From Bradyrhizobium sp. CCBAU 53421 (GTDB lineage: Bacteria; Pseudomonadota; Alphaproteobacteria; Rhizobiales; Xanthobacteraceae), in assembly GCF_015291625.1 (NCBI RefSeq), contig NZ_CP030047.1, forward strand, positions 744,001 through 808,000: a stretch of DNA of 64,000 nucleotides. Reading direction: 5' to 3'. Positions 1 to 7,800 of the stretch are shown here, in pieces; position 1 is the first letter of the stretch, and every line of letters begins with the position of its first letter. The notes under the pieces are model-generated. The model saw nothing but the letters and a program-made list of their open reading frames with translations. It was not told the origin of the DNA and ran no database searches. Both the position numbers and the translations under genes were made by a program.

Positions 1-572
1 GATCGGACCGCATCGCCTGCGAGCGCCGCCATCGCCTTGTTGTCCTCGGGTGTTGCGGGATCGCGGCGCGCGCCGCGCTCGCCCATCACATAGACCCGCA
101 GCGCCGCGTGCGGCAGCTGCGCGCCGATATCCATATCGAAGCTGCGCTTCGACAGCCACTCCATGTAGTCCGGGAAACTCTCCCACGCCCAGGGAATGCC
201 GGCGGAGAGCACCGGCTCCGGAATGTCCTCGACGCCTTCCATCAGCTGGATCAGCCTATTGTGGTCGCTCGGCCGGCACGGCGCGAAGCCGACGCCGCAA
301 TTGCCCATGATCGCCGTGGTGACGCCGTTCTGCGACGACGGCGTGATGTCCTGGCTCCAGGTCACCTGGCCATCGTAATGGGTGTGGACGTCGACGAAGC
401 CGGGCGCGACGAGCTTGCCGCGGGCGTCGATCTCTTCCTTGCCCTTTGCCGTGACCTTGCCGACCTCGGTGATCTTGCCGCCGGTGATCGCGACATCGGC
501 TTCATAGAGGTCGCCGCCCTTGCCGTCGGCGATGCTGCCGCCGCGGATCACGAGGTCTGGGGTCGAGGTCAT
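1..572 (-). CDS. N-acyl-D-amino-acid deacylase-type amidohydrolase, N-terminal part (runs off window)
   Basis: About 190 residues are visible from an ATG at 572; the rest lies beyond base 1. The protein opens with the small beta domain of urease-like amidohydrolases (an IRGG turn, then GKITEVG) and reaches the metal motif in [14 protein letters not shown] near residues 57-70. HxH followed by YDGQ is characteristic of the amidohydrolase 3 / D-aminoacylase group, which hydrolyses N-acyl-D-amino acids or related amides. The region after it ([14 protein letters not shown]) also fits this family. The substrate cannot be told from this part. There is no signal peptide, so it is probably cytoplasmic. 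Confidence 0.8.
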   Translation of the reverse strand, partial: MTSTPDLVIRGGSIADGKGGDLYEADVAITGGKITEVGKVTAKGKEEIDARGKLVAPGFVDVHTHYDGQVTWSQDITPSSQNGVTTAIMGNCGVGFAPCRPSDHNRLIQLMEGVEDIPEPVLSAGIPWAWESFPDYMEWLSKRSFDMDIGAQLPHAALRVYVMGERGARRDPATPEDNKAMAALAGDAVR

Positions 573-739
573 GGCATTTCATCCCGAGGCTGTTCTTGTT
601 TATCCAGCATCATGGGTGAGCCCTTGATGCTGTCAACCATCGCCGGTGAAGCTCTGGGATGCGCTGGCGGCGATTTGCCAGCGGGGATCGAGCGCTGCCG
701 CCAGGCGGAAATTTGTTCCGCGGGGAAGCCGCTGCAGAG

Positions 740-2572
740 CTACCGCGCGCCGAAGAACGCCGTCTTCTGGGTCTCCTCGGCCTGCAGCTTGGCGCGCACG
801 CGCATCAGGTCCTTCCAGCCGATATAGCCGACGAGGCGCTGGTCCTCGCGCGAGATCACAGGCAGGTGCGAGACGTTGACCTGCATCAGGCGATCGGCGA
901 GCCGGTCGAGATATTCATCGGGATAAGCGACGGTGATCTTGCTCCCGGTCAGCAACTGCTTGAGCGTCGCGGTACGGTGCGTGCCGGCGCGGCGCCAGCG
1001 CAGCACCGACGGCGGATCGATCACCCCGAGCACGTGATGGTTGGCGTCGACGACCGGGAAGCTCGGGTGACCGGTCTTCGGGTTGGTCAGGAAGGCTGCC
1101 GCGCCGTGCAGCGTCATGGTGTCCGCGACGGTCTCGACCGCCTTGGTCATCACGTCGCGCACGCGCGTCAGGGCGAAGGGATCGACCCGGTACTCGCGCA
1201 CCAGATGGTGGCCGCGCCGCGCCACCTTCTCGGTCAGGATCGAGCGCCGCATCAAAAGCACCGTGACGCCATGCGCGGTGCCGCAGGCCGCGATCAGCGG
1301 CAGCAGGACATGGGTGTTGCCGGTGAGCTCGACCGCGAAGAAGGTTGCGGTCAAAGGCGAGCGCATCGTGCCGCCCATCGTCGCCGCCATCGCCAGCAGC
1401 GCCCAGAAGCCGGGGCTCGCTTCAGGTAGATAGCCGCTCAGCGCCGTTCCCATCGCGCCGCCCATGATCAGCAGCGGCGCCAGCACGCCGCCCGACGTGC
1501 CGGAGCCGAGCGCGACCGACCAGATCACGGCCTTCACCACGAGCAGCAGCAGCGCGGCCTTCAACACCACGTCGCCTTGCAGCATCGACGCGAGGTTGTC
1601 ATAGCCGACGCCGAGCGCCTGCGGCTCGATCAGCCCGCCGAGGCCGACGACCAGGCCGCCGATCAGCGGCCACCACATCCAGTGGATCGGCAGCTTCAGG
1701 AACAGGTCCTCAAACCCATAGACCAGCTGGGTGAGAACGCCCGACAGCAGCCCGGACAGGATTCCGATCAGCATCCAGGCGCCGAGTTGCAGCACCGAAA
1801 TGTCGACGCTGCCGGTGAACGGAAACAGCGGCGCCTGCATGTGCAGGAAGGTGCGCCCGACCGCCGCCACTACGGCTGCGACAGTGACGGGAATGAAGCT
1901 GCGCGGCGTCCATTCGAACAGCAACAGTTCGACCGCGAGCATGATCGCCGCGATCGGCGTTCCGAACACCGTGGTCATGCCGGCGGCGGCGCCGGCCACC
2001 AGCAGGGTCTTGCGCTCGTTGTCCGTCACCGGAAGCATCTGGGCAATCAACGAGCCGATCGCGCCGCCGGTCATGATGATCGGGCCTTCGGCACCGAACG
2101 GGCCGCCGGTGCCGATCGACACTGCTGACGACAACGGCTTGAGGATCGCCACCTTGGGATCGAGCCGGGAACGGCCGAGCAGGATCGCCTCGATCGCTTC
2201 CGGAATGCCGTGCCCGCGGATCTTATCGCTGCCGAAGCGCGCCATCAGGCCGATGATCAGCGAGCCCGCGACCGGCACCAGCACGGTCCAGAGGCCAAGC
2301 GGGGAATCCTGCAATTTCAGGTCGGCGAAGCTGAACTTGCCGAAATAGGCGATGTTGGTGGCGAGTTTGATCAATTCCAGCAGTCCCGCACCGGCCAGCA
2401 CGCCGGCGGCGGAGACGAACACGGCGATCGCCGAGATCACCACGACACGCGGATCGGTGGTGAAGTCGCTCAGAAGATGGCCGGCCTTGTCGCCGATCGT
2501 ATTGCTGGTCTTGGCGCCGGCTGTGGCACTTGTTTCGGCGGGGGCGGTCGATTTGCTGGAAATGACGCTCAT
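740..2572 (-). CDS. ClC-family chloride channel/antiporter with C-terminal CBS domains
   Basis: A 610-residue membrane protein. The ClC selectivity motifs are present in order: GHGIP at about 120-124, GAEGP at 160-164 with the gating glutamate (E162) kept, and GTSGGVLAP at about 358-366. Roughly ten hydrophobic segments span residues 40-450, followed by a cytoplasmic tail (about 460-600) with two CBS-like repeats that usually bind adenine nucleotides. Members move chloride or other anions across the inner membrane as channels or H+/anion exchangers. The gene diverges from a broken MarR-type regulator that begins 77 bases upstream, an arrangement suggesting that the regulator once controlled it. 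Ion selectivity and transport mode are not decided. Confidence 0.9.
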   Translation of the reverse strand: MSVISSKSTAPAETSATAGAKTSNTIGDKAGHLLSDFTTDPRVVVISAIAVFVSAAGVLAGAGLLELIKLATNIAYFGKFSFADLKLQDSPLGLWTVLVPVAGSLIIGLMARFGSDKIRGHGIPEAIEAILLGRSRLDPKVAILKPLSSAVSIGTGGPFGAEGPIIMTGGAIGSLIAQMLPVTDNERKTLLVAGAAAGMTTVFGTPIAAIMLAVELLLFEWTPRSFIPVTVAAVVAAVGRTFLHMQAPLFPFTGSVDISVLQLGAWMLIGILSGLLSGVLTQLVYGFEDLFLKLPIHWMWWPLIGGLVVGLGGLIEPQALGVGYDNLASMLQGDVVLKAALLLLVVKAVIWSVALGSGTSGGVLAPLLIMGGAMGTALSGYLPEASPGFWALLAMAATMGGTMRSPLTATFFAVELTGNTHVLLPLIAACGTAHGVTVLLMRRSILTEKVARRGHHLVREYRVDPFALTRVRDVMTKAVETVADTMTLHGAAAFLTNPKTGHPSFPVVDANHHVLGVIDPPSVLRWRRAGTHRTATLKQLLTGSKITVAYPDEYLDRLADRLMQVNVSHLPVISREDQRLVGYIGWKDLMRVRAKLQAEETQKTAFFGAR

Positions 2573-2649
2573 CGGTGGCGTAAGGCTCGGGTGAAGTGGA
2601 CCGCGGCGTAATATCGTACTGCGATATAATTACAAGCGGGAGCCGTCGA

Positions 2650-2878
2650 ATGGCAGCGTTGAAGGGACCTTCGAAATCGCAGGCCAAGGCTCTGAATCAG
2701 GCCAAGGCTCTGAATAAGGCGCGAAAGCGGGTTCCGAGCCAAGCCGATGACGAGGCGCTGTCGCAATTCCGCTATCTGATCCGCCGATTTCTGGAATTCA
2801 GCCAGGATGCCGAAGGCCGAGGCCCTGAGGCGGATCGAGCCGCTCTTGAAGCAGGTGCTGTCGCGACGATCGGAATGA
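2650..2878 (+). pseudogene. MarR-family regulator remnant with internal deletion
   Basis: The ATG at 2650 follows a GGGAG ribosome-binding site. The first 55 or so codons read like the N-terminus of a MarR regulator (a basic Lys/Ala-rich leader, then SQFRYLIRRFLEFSQDA). The expected winged-helix DNA-binding core is then missing. A change of frame near 2808 gives a run (KAEALRRIEPLLKQVLSRRSE, stop at 2876-2878) that resembles a MarR C-terminal dimerisation helix. The original reading frame instead continues to 2958 with no recognisable domain. An exact 18-bp tandem duplication occurs at 2680-2715 inside the leader. I infer that about 100 codons were lost by deletion, leaving a non-functional regulator of the adjacent ClC gene. 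A short novel protein is the alternative. Confidence 0.5.
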
Positions 2879-3036
2879 ATGCGTCGCGCACACCGTCGCG
2901 CGGCAGGATTCCTTCGCTCTTGGCTAGCGGAGTAGCCACGCACAACTTGACCGCGTAGATTTAGATAAAATGCGCGGCTAATGCACGCTGCGATACGGCG
3001 GTATGCCTTGTCATTGTCATGAATACTTCATAAACC

Positions 3037-4644
3037 ATGCCGGGGACGTTATCATTGGACGGACGGCGGCCGGTCGTGACCGATGCGGGCACTGCCATTG
3101 CCATGAGGCATGGCGATCAGGCGGAAATCGAACTCAAGCTGCTTGCGCCGCAAGGAAGCCTCGAGAAGCTGCGCGAGGCACCCTGCATCGTGCAGTATGC
3201 GCGCAATCGCGGCGCATTTCACCGGCTGGAAACGGTGTACTACGACACGCCGGAGCGACTGCTGTTTCAGCATGGCATGTCACTGCGCGTGCGACGTAGC
3301 GGCAAGAACTTCATCCAGACGCTGAAGCTGGCACCCAATGGTGCGCAGCCTCTGTCGCGTCGCCAATGGGAGGTGCCGGTTGAAGGCATCGCCCCTGATC
3401 TGGCGCGACTGCCCGCCGACGAGGTCGGCGATCCCGTGGCGGCGCTGAGCAACGATACGCTGGTGCCGGTCTTTGCGACAAAGGTGCGCCGGCACGCGCG
3501 GCAGCTCGACCTGCCCGATGCGTCGATCGAAGTCGCATTCGACGAGGGGACGATCGAGGCCGATGCGCGCCAGGAGGTGCTGTCGGAGATCGAGCTTGAA
3601 CTGAAGAGCGGCAATGCCGGCGTCCTGTTCGATCTCGGAACGCAGTTGCTCGACGCCGCGCCGCTGCAGATCGGCACGCGCAGCAAGGCGGAACGCGGCT
3701 ATGCGCTCGCGTTCGATGTCGCGCCGTCGGCCGCGAAGGCCGAATTGTCGGGCATCACCGCGGAGCTCGTGGTCGACGACGTCATCGCATTGTTGGTGGG
3801 TTCCTGCTGGCATCATCTTTTGAAAAATCACGCGGTGGCCGAGCAGGGATCGGACCCCGAAGGCGTGCACCAGATGCGCGTGGCGTTGCGGCGCTTGCGG
3901 ACGATCTGTGCGCTGTTCCGGCGCGACATTCCATCGCCGGCATTTCTGGCGATCAATGGCGAAGCAAAATGGCTGATGCGGCAACTCGGCCGGGCCCGCG
4001 ACTGGGACGTCTTCGCCGGAACGACGATCACCCGCCTGGTCAGCGCGGTTCCGGATATCGACCTGGACGGCCTCCGCAAGGCGGTCGAGCAGCGGCAGAA
4101 GTCGAGCTACGGGACTTTGCAAAGCGTTCTGGCTGATCCCCGATGCAGCCGCTTCCTGCTTTCGCTGGGGCATTTGGTGGAACGCCGCGGCTGGCGCAAC
4201 GAGATCGACAGCGAAGCGCTGGCCGTCCTGTCGCAACCGATACCGGTGCTAGCCGACAGGATATTGCAACGATTGCATCGCAAGACTTTGAAGCGGGGTG
4301 CGGGATTCCGGCGGCTCGATATCCACGCACAGCACAATCTGAGGATCAACCTCAAGAAGTTGCGCTATGCGGCGGAGTTCTTCCTGCCGCTTTATGCCGC
4401 CCACGCGCCGGCGAAACGCTACGTGAAGCGGCTCGCCGGGCTACAGAACAGCCTCGGGCGGGTGTGCGACATCGGCAGTACGCGCGTGCTGCTCCACACC
4501 ATCGCGCAGGACGATCAGCCTGCGCTTCATCTCGGCATCGGCGCGATGGCCGGCTGGCTGGCCCGCGATCAGATCGCGGTGACGAAAGCGCTGCGCAAGA
4601 GCTGGCGACGATTCAAGATGACACCCGCATTCTGGGGCCGGTAA
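3037..4644 (+). CDS. CYTH-CHAD domain protein
   Basis: A 535-residue soluble protein with two domains. The N-terminal CYTH (triphosphate tunnel) domain starts with the diagnostic ExExK pattern in AEIELKLL, about residues 29-36, and runs to about residue 230. The C-terminal CHAD domain (about 245-520) is helical and rich in His and Arg; its hallmark HQMRVALRRLRT falls near residue 278. CYTH domains bind or hydrolyse triphosphates and CHAD domains bind polyphosphate, so inorganic polyphosphate metabolism is the best guess. The start is uncertain: the ATG at 3037 and that at 3103 (directly before the CYTH domain) both lack a clear ribosome-binding site. It is convergent with the MFS gene downstream. 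Confidence 0.88.
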   Translation: MPGTLSLDGRRPVVTDAGTAIAMRHGDQAEIELKLLAPQGSLEKLREAPCIVQYARNRGAFHRLETVYYDTPERLLFQHGMSLRVRRSGKNFIQTLKLAPNGAQPLSRRQWEVPVEGIAPDLARLPADEVGDPVAALSNDTLVPVFATKVRRHARQLDLPDASIEVAFDEGTIEADARQEVLSEIELELKSGNAGVLFDLGTQLLDAAPLQIGTRSKAERGYALAFDVAPSAAKAELSGITAELVVDDVIALLVGSCWHHLLKNHAVAEQGSDPEGVHQMRVALRRLRTICALFRRDIPSPAFLAINGEAKWLMRQLGRARDWDVFAGTTITRLVSAVPDIDLDGLRKAVEQRQKSSYGTLQSVLADPRCSRFLLSLGHLVERRGWRNEIDSEALAVLSQPIPVLADRILQRLHRKTLKRGAGFRRLDIHAQHNLRINLKKLRYAAEFFLPLYAAHAPAKRYVKRLAGLQNSLGRVCDIGSTRVLLHTIAQDDQPALHLGIGAMAGWLARDQIAVTKALRKSWRRFKMTPAFWGR

Positions 4645-4688
4645 ATCGGGCCTTTCGCGGACGGCAGCTGCGCGATTGGAGCAATCGC

Positions 4689-5921
4689 CTAACGGGGCTG
4701 CGCCTGGATGGCGAGCTCGGAGGCCTGCGGCTTGCGCTCGGTGACCAGCGCGAGCAGCACGGTCAGCACCATGAAGCACACGGACGCGCCGAACACCCAA
4801 TGCGGCATGTGCTGGTCCATGATCCAGCCGAACAATAGCGGGCTGACGATGCCGCCGAAGTTGAAGCCGGTGGAGACGATGCCGAAGGCGCGGCCGGCGG
4901 CGCCGGGAGGCGCCGCGTTGCGCACCATCATGTCGCGCGACGGCGCGATCACGCCGCCGAGGAAGCCGGCAAGCCCCATCGCGAGCGTGAGTGCCACCGG
5001 CGGCAGGTTCAGCAGCGCGATCAGCAGCACCAGCGCGGCATTGACCGCGAAGCAGGCCGCGGCGAGCTGGCTGTGGCGATGGGTCCAGTCGGCGAGATAC
5101 CCGCCGGCGAGCACGCCCGCGGCGCTGGCGCCGAGGAACGCGGTGAGCGCGATGTTGGCGGTCGAGAACGACGCGCCGTAGCCCCCCATCAGCGCGACCA
5201 CGCCGAAATTGTTGATGCCCGAGGTCGACAGGCTGAGCAGCGTGAAGAAGGCGGTCAGCACCATCAGCGCCGGGGTGATCACGCTGGCTTTCGGCGCGGT
5301 GTCGTCCTTCGGCTTGTTCTTGTTGGCGCCGGCATCGGGAATCCCGAGCACGATCAGGAACAGCGCCACCAGCGGTCCGACCGCGCCGGCGACGACCAGC
5401 GCGCCGAGGCCGCCGATCGAAGCGACCAGCGCTGCCATGATCGCAGGCGCCACCGCGCCGCCGAGGAAGCCGGCAAAGGTGTGGATCGAGAAGGCGCGGC
5501 CCATCCGCGCCTCGTCCATATGGGCCGAGAGGATCGCGTAATCGGCCGGATGGTAGACGCTGTTGGCGAGGCCGAGCAGCACGGCGCAGACGATCAGCGA
5601 GGTATAGCTCAAATGCAGGCCGAGCCCGATCAGCGCACAGCCACCGACGGTGAGCCCGATCAGCAGGATCTTGCGCGCGCCGATGTGGTCGGCGAGGTAG
5701 CCGATCGGCGCCTGGGTCAGGCCGGAGACCACCGCAAACACCGTCAGTGCGAAACCGAGCTCGACATAGCCGACGCCGAGCTGCTGCTTCAGGAACGGGA
5801 ACAGCATCGGCAGCACGAAGATATGGAAATGGCTGACCCAATGGGCGACCGAAATCCCCGTCAGCGTGCGCAGCGCGCTGTCGGCCTTCGCTTGCTGCGG
5901 TGCGGCCAGAATGTCGACCAT
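4689..5921 (-). CDS. MFS transporter
   Basis: A 410-residue inner-membrane protein with about twelve hydrophobic segments. An MFS-type loop 2-3 motif is seen in GYLADHIGARKIL at about residues 78-90, and the central loop is charged (NKNKPKDD, near 205). The opening SVAHWVSHFHIFVLPMLFPF resembles the fosmidomycin-resistance-like branch of MFS exporters. It probably exports or imports a small molecule by proton antiport or symport; the substrate is unknown. It is convergent with the CYTH-CHAD gene and diverges from the ATP-grasp gene across about 170 bases. Confidence 0.88.
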   Translation of the reverse strand: MVDILAAPQQAKADSALRTLTGISVAHWVSHFHIFVLPMLFPFLKQQLGVGYVELGFALTVFAVVSGLTQAPIGYLADHIGARKILLIGLTVGGCALIGLGLHLSYTSLIVCAVLLGLANSVYHPADYAILSAHMDEARMGRAFSIHTFAGFLGGAVAPAIMAALVASIGGLGALVVAGAVGPLVALFLIVLGIPDAGANKNKPKDDTAPKASVITPALMVLTAFFTLLSLSTSGINNFGVVALMGGYGASFSTANIALTAFLGASAAGVLAGGYLADWTHRHSQLAAACFAVNAALVLLIALLNLPPVALTLAMGLAGFLGGVIAPSRDMMVRNAAPPGAAGRAFGIVSTGFNFGGIVSPLLFGWIMDQHMPHWVFGASVCFMVLTVLLALVTERKPQASELAIQAQPR

Positions 5922-6093
5922 GTCCGTGACAACCCACCCTTTTCAAAGCCCGGCAGGGCGGGCAGAAAATAGAGGCTGGCCGCTAATTGTCCATGAACGC
6001 GGGCGCATGGCTGCCTTCGCCGCGGGCGTGCCGGATCGACACATGCGGCATTAAAGGCGGCGACAAAGTGTGGCCGCGCGGTAATGATCGGTC

Positions 6094-7383
6094 ATGATCG
6101 ACGCCAAAAAGCCGCTCCGGGTGCTTGTGTCGGAGGGCTCCAGCACCTCCGGCCGCGAGACGATCACGATCCTGGGGCTGGCCGGCCATCACGTCGAGGT
6201 CTGCGATCCCTCGCGCTGGTGCCTGGCGCGCTATTCCCGCTTTGTCCGCAAGTACCACCATTGTCCGCCGCTGCGGTCGGATCCGGCCGGCTTCCTCGGC
6301 TTCGTCGAGCGGCTATTGGCATCGCGGCGTTTCGATGTGTTGCTGCCGACCCATGAGCAGGGGTTCTTGTTCGCCCGCGCCGCGGCGCGGCTGACATCGC
6401 GTACCGGCCTTGCACTGCCGGATTTCGACAGCTATCGCGCGGTGCACAGCAAGGCCGCTTTCTGCTGGCTGCTCGACCGGCTCGGCCTGCCGCAGCCGCC
6501 GACCCGGATCGTGCACTCGGCCGACGAACTGCGCGAGGCGATGCGGTTTCCATCCGTGGTCAAGACGTCGGTCGGCACCGCGAGCCGCGGCGTCTGGTTC
6601 GTGCGCGACGCCGGCGATCTCAACCGCGCGCTCTACGACCTGGAATCTTCCGGCGATTTTGCCGGCGAAGTGCTGGCGCAGGATCTCATCACGGGCACGG
6701 TCGAGAAGGCCCAGTCGGTGTTCTGCCGCGGCACGCTGATCGGCTTCCACGCCTACCGGCAGATCGTGGCCGGCGTCGGCGGCGGCGAGGCGATCAAGGA
6801 GAGCGTGAGCCGGCCGGCGATCCGCGCCGCGCTCGAGACCATCGGCGCGCATCTTAACTGGCACGGCGCGCTCTCGGTTGACGTCGTCATGCCGCTCGAC
6901 AGCGCGACGCCGTTGTTGATCGACTGCAATCCACGGCTGGTCGAGCCCATGAACGCGTACCAGTCGGGCACCGATCTGGTCGATCTCCTGCTCCGCGTCT
7001 CGCTCGGCGAGACGCCGGCCCCGCTGCCCGATGGCCGCGCCGGGGTGCGGACGCATCTTGCCATGCAGGCGCTGCTCGGCAGTGCGTCCCGCGACGGCAC
7101 CCGGCGCGACCTGATCCGGGAATGCGGCCGCATCGCTTCCGGTGAAGGTCTCTATCGCGGCAGTGTGGAAGAGCTGACGCCCATGCGGCTTGATTGGCTC
7201 AGTGCCGTGCCGCTGGCGATGACGACGGCGTTGCTGCTGGCGTCGCCGCCGATCGCCTCATCGCTGGCCCGCGGCGGCTTTGGCGCGCATCTGCTCGATC
7301 GCGGGAGTATCAAGATGATAGAGGGCGAGGATTTTCTGCGCGATACCTCACCACGTCGTCCGGGCGAAGGCCGAGAGCCATAG
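6094..7383 (+). CDS. ATP-grasp domain protein of unknown substrate
   Basis: A 429-residue cytoplasmic protein with the carboxylate-amine ligase fold. It has a Rossmann-like N-terminal domain (from LRVLVSEGSS), a central ATP-binding region with a conserved lysine in FPSVVKTSVGTASRGVWFV (about 150-168), and a metal-binding end in PLLIDCNPRLVEPMN (about 270-284), where the Asp, Asn and Arg are typical ATP-grasp ligands. Such stand-alone enzymes form acyl-phosphate intermediates and join a carboxylate to an amine. No partner biosynthetic gene is adjacent, so the product is unknown. It stands alone, diverging from the MFS gene. Confidence 0.82.
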   Translation: MIDAKKPLRVLVSEGSSTSGRETITILGLAGHHVEVCDPSRWCLARYSRFVRKYHHCPPLRSDPAGFLGFVERLLASRRFDVLLPTHEQGFLFARAAARLTSRTGLALPDFDSYRAVHSKAAFCWLLDRLGLPQPPTRIVHSADELREAMRFPSVVKTSVGTASRGVWFVRDAGDLNRALYDLESSGDFAGEVLAQDLITGTVEKAQSVFCRGTLIGFHAYRQIVAGVGGGEAIKESVSRPAIRAALETIGAHLNWHGALSVDVVMPLDSATPLLIDCNPRLVEPMNAYQSGTDLVDLLLRVSLGETPAPLPDGRAGVRTHLAMQALLGSASRDGTRRDLIRECGRIASGEGLYRGSVEELTPMRLDWLSAVPLAMTTALLLASPPIASSLARGGFGAHLLDRGSIKMIEGEDFLRDTSPRRPGEGREP

Positions 7384-7449
7384 CCACCGCTGGTCATTGT
7401 TGCGCATCGGTGGGGCTACAGCCTGTCTCAACAACCCAACCCTGTGGTT

Positions 7450-7498
7450 ATGGGTCCCGGCTCCCGTGCGCAATTGCGCACTAGGCCGGGACGACGTG
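7450..7498. repeat. Dispersed palindromic repeat (GGGTCCCGGC...GGCCGGGACGACG type)
   Basis: An imperfect inverted repeat with outer arms GTCCCGGC and GCCGGGAC. Related units occur at 31472-31588 and 60913-61028, all intergenic. It lies between the ATP-grasp gene and the small gene that ends at 7519 and could act as a bidirectional hairpin. Confidence 0.6.
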
Positions 7499-7518
7499 GA
7501 GATGGATGTCGTCCAGCC

Positions 7519-7689
7519 CTACAACGGCTCGTCATCATTGCCGTAACGATCGAGCTTCGGCGTGGCGATGTCGCCGTCCTCGTAATAATCGTCGTCCTGC
7601 GGCGCTGCGGGCGGAGGCTTTTTCGACTTGTCGTCGACCTTGTCGTTGCTTCCGGCGCTGCCCTTGCTCTTCTTTCCGACCTTGCCCAT
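7519..7689 (-). CDS. Small charged protein, 56 aa, function unknown
   Basis: An ATG at 7689 sits about six bases downstream of AGGGGAA, a good ribosome-binding site, and opens a 56-codon frame. The N-terminal half is strongly basic (MGKVGKKSKG...KSKK), the middle is proline-rich, and the C-terminal half is strongly acidic (DDDYYEDGD...NDDEPL). There is no signal peptide or membrane segment, and the protein is probably intrinsically disordered. I recognise no family. The good ribosome-binding site and clear charge segregation argue that it is real. It is flanked by a dispersed repeat downstream and the 3' end of the receptor gene upstream. Confidence 0.55.
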   Translation of the reverse strand: MGKVGKKSKGSAGSNDKVDDKSKKPPPAAPQDDDYYEDGDIATPKLDRYGNDDEPL

Positions 7690-7800
7690 GCGTTTCCCCT
7701 GCGCGGGTCAAATCATCTGCCGGAATTCTACCCCGTTTCCCCGGAACTTGTAACGTGAGGAGATGGCATGGCGGGTCACGTCCGCCGCGCCAATCATGCT

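Noticed and set aside
4441..5946. Long alternative minus-strand frame over the MFS gene
   Set aside because: The translation is Arg/Ala-rich without membrane segments; the overlapping frame 4689-5921 encodes a proper twelve-segment transporter.
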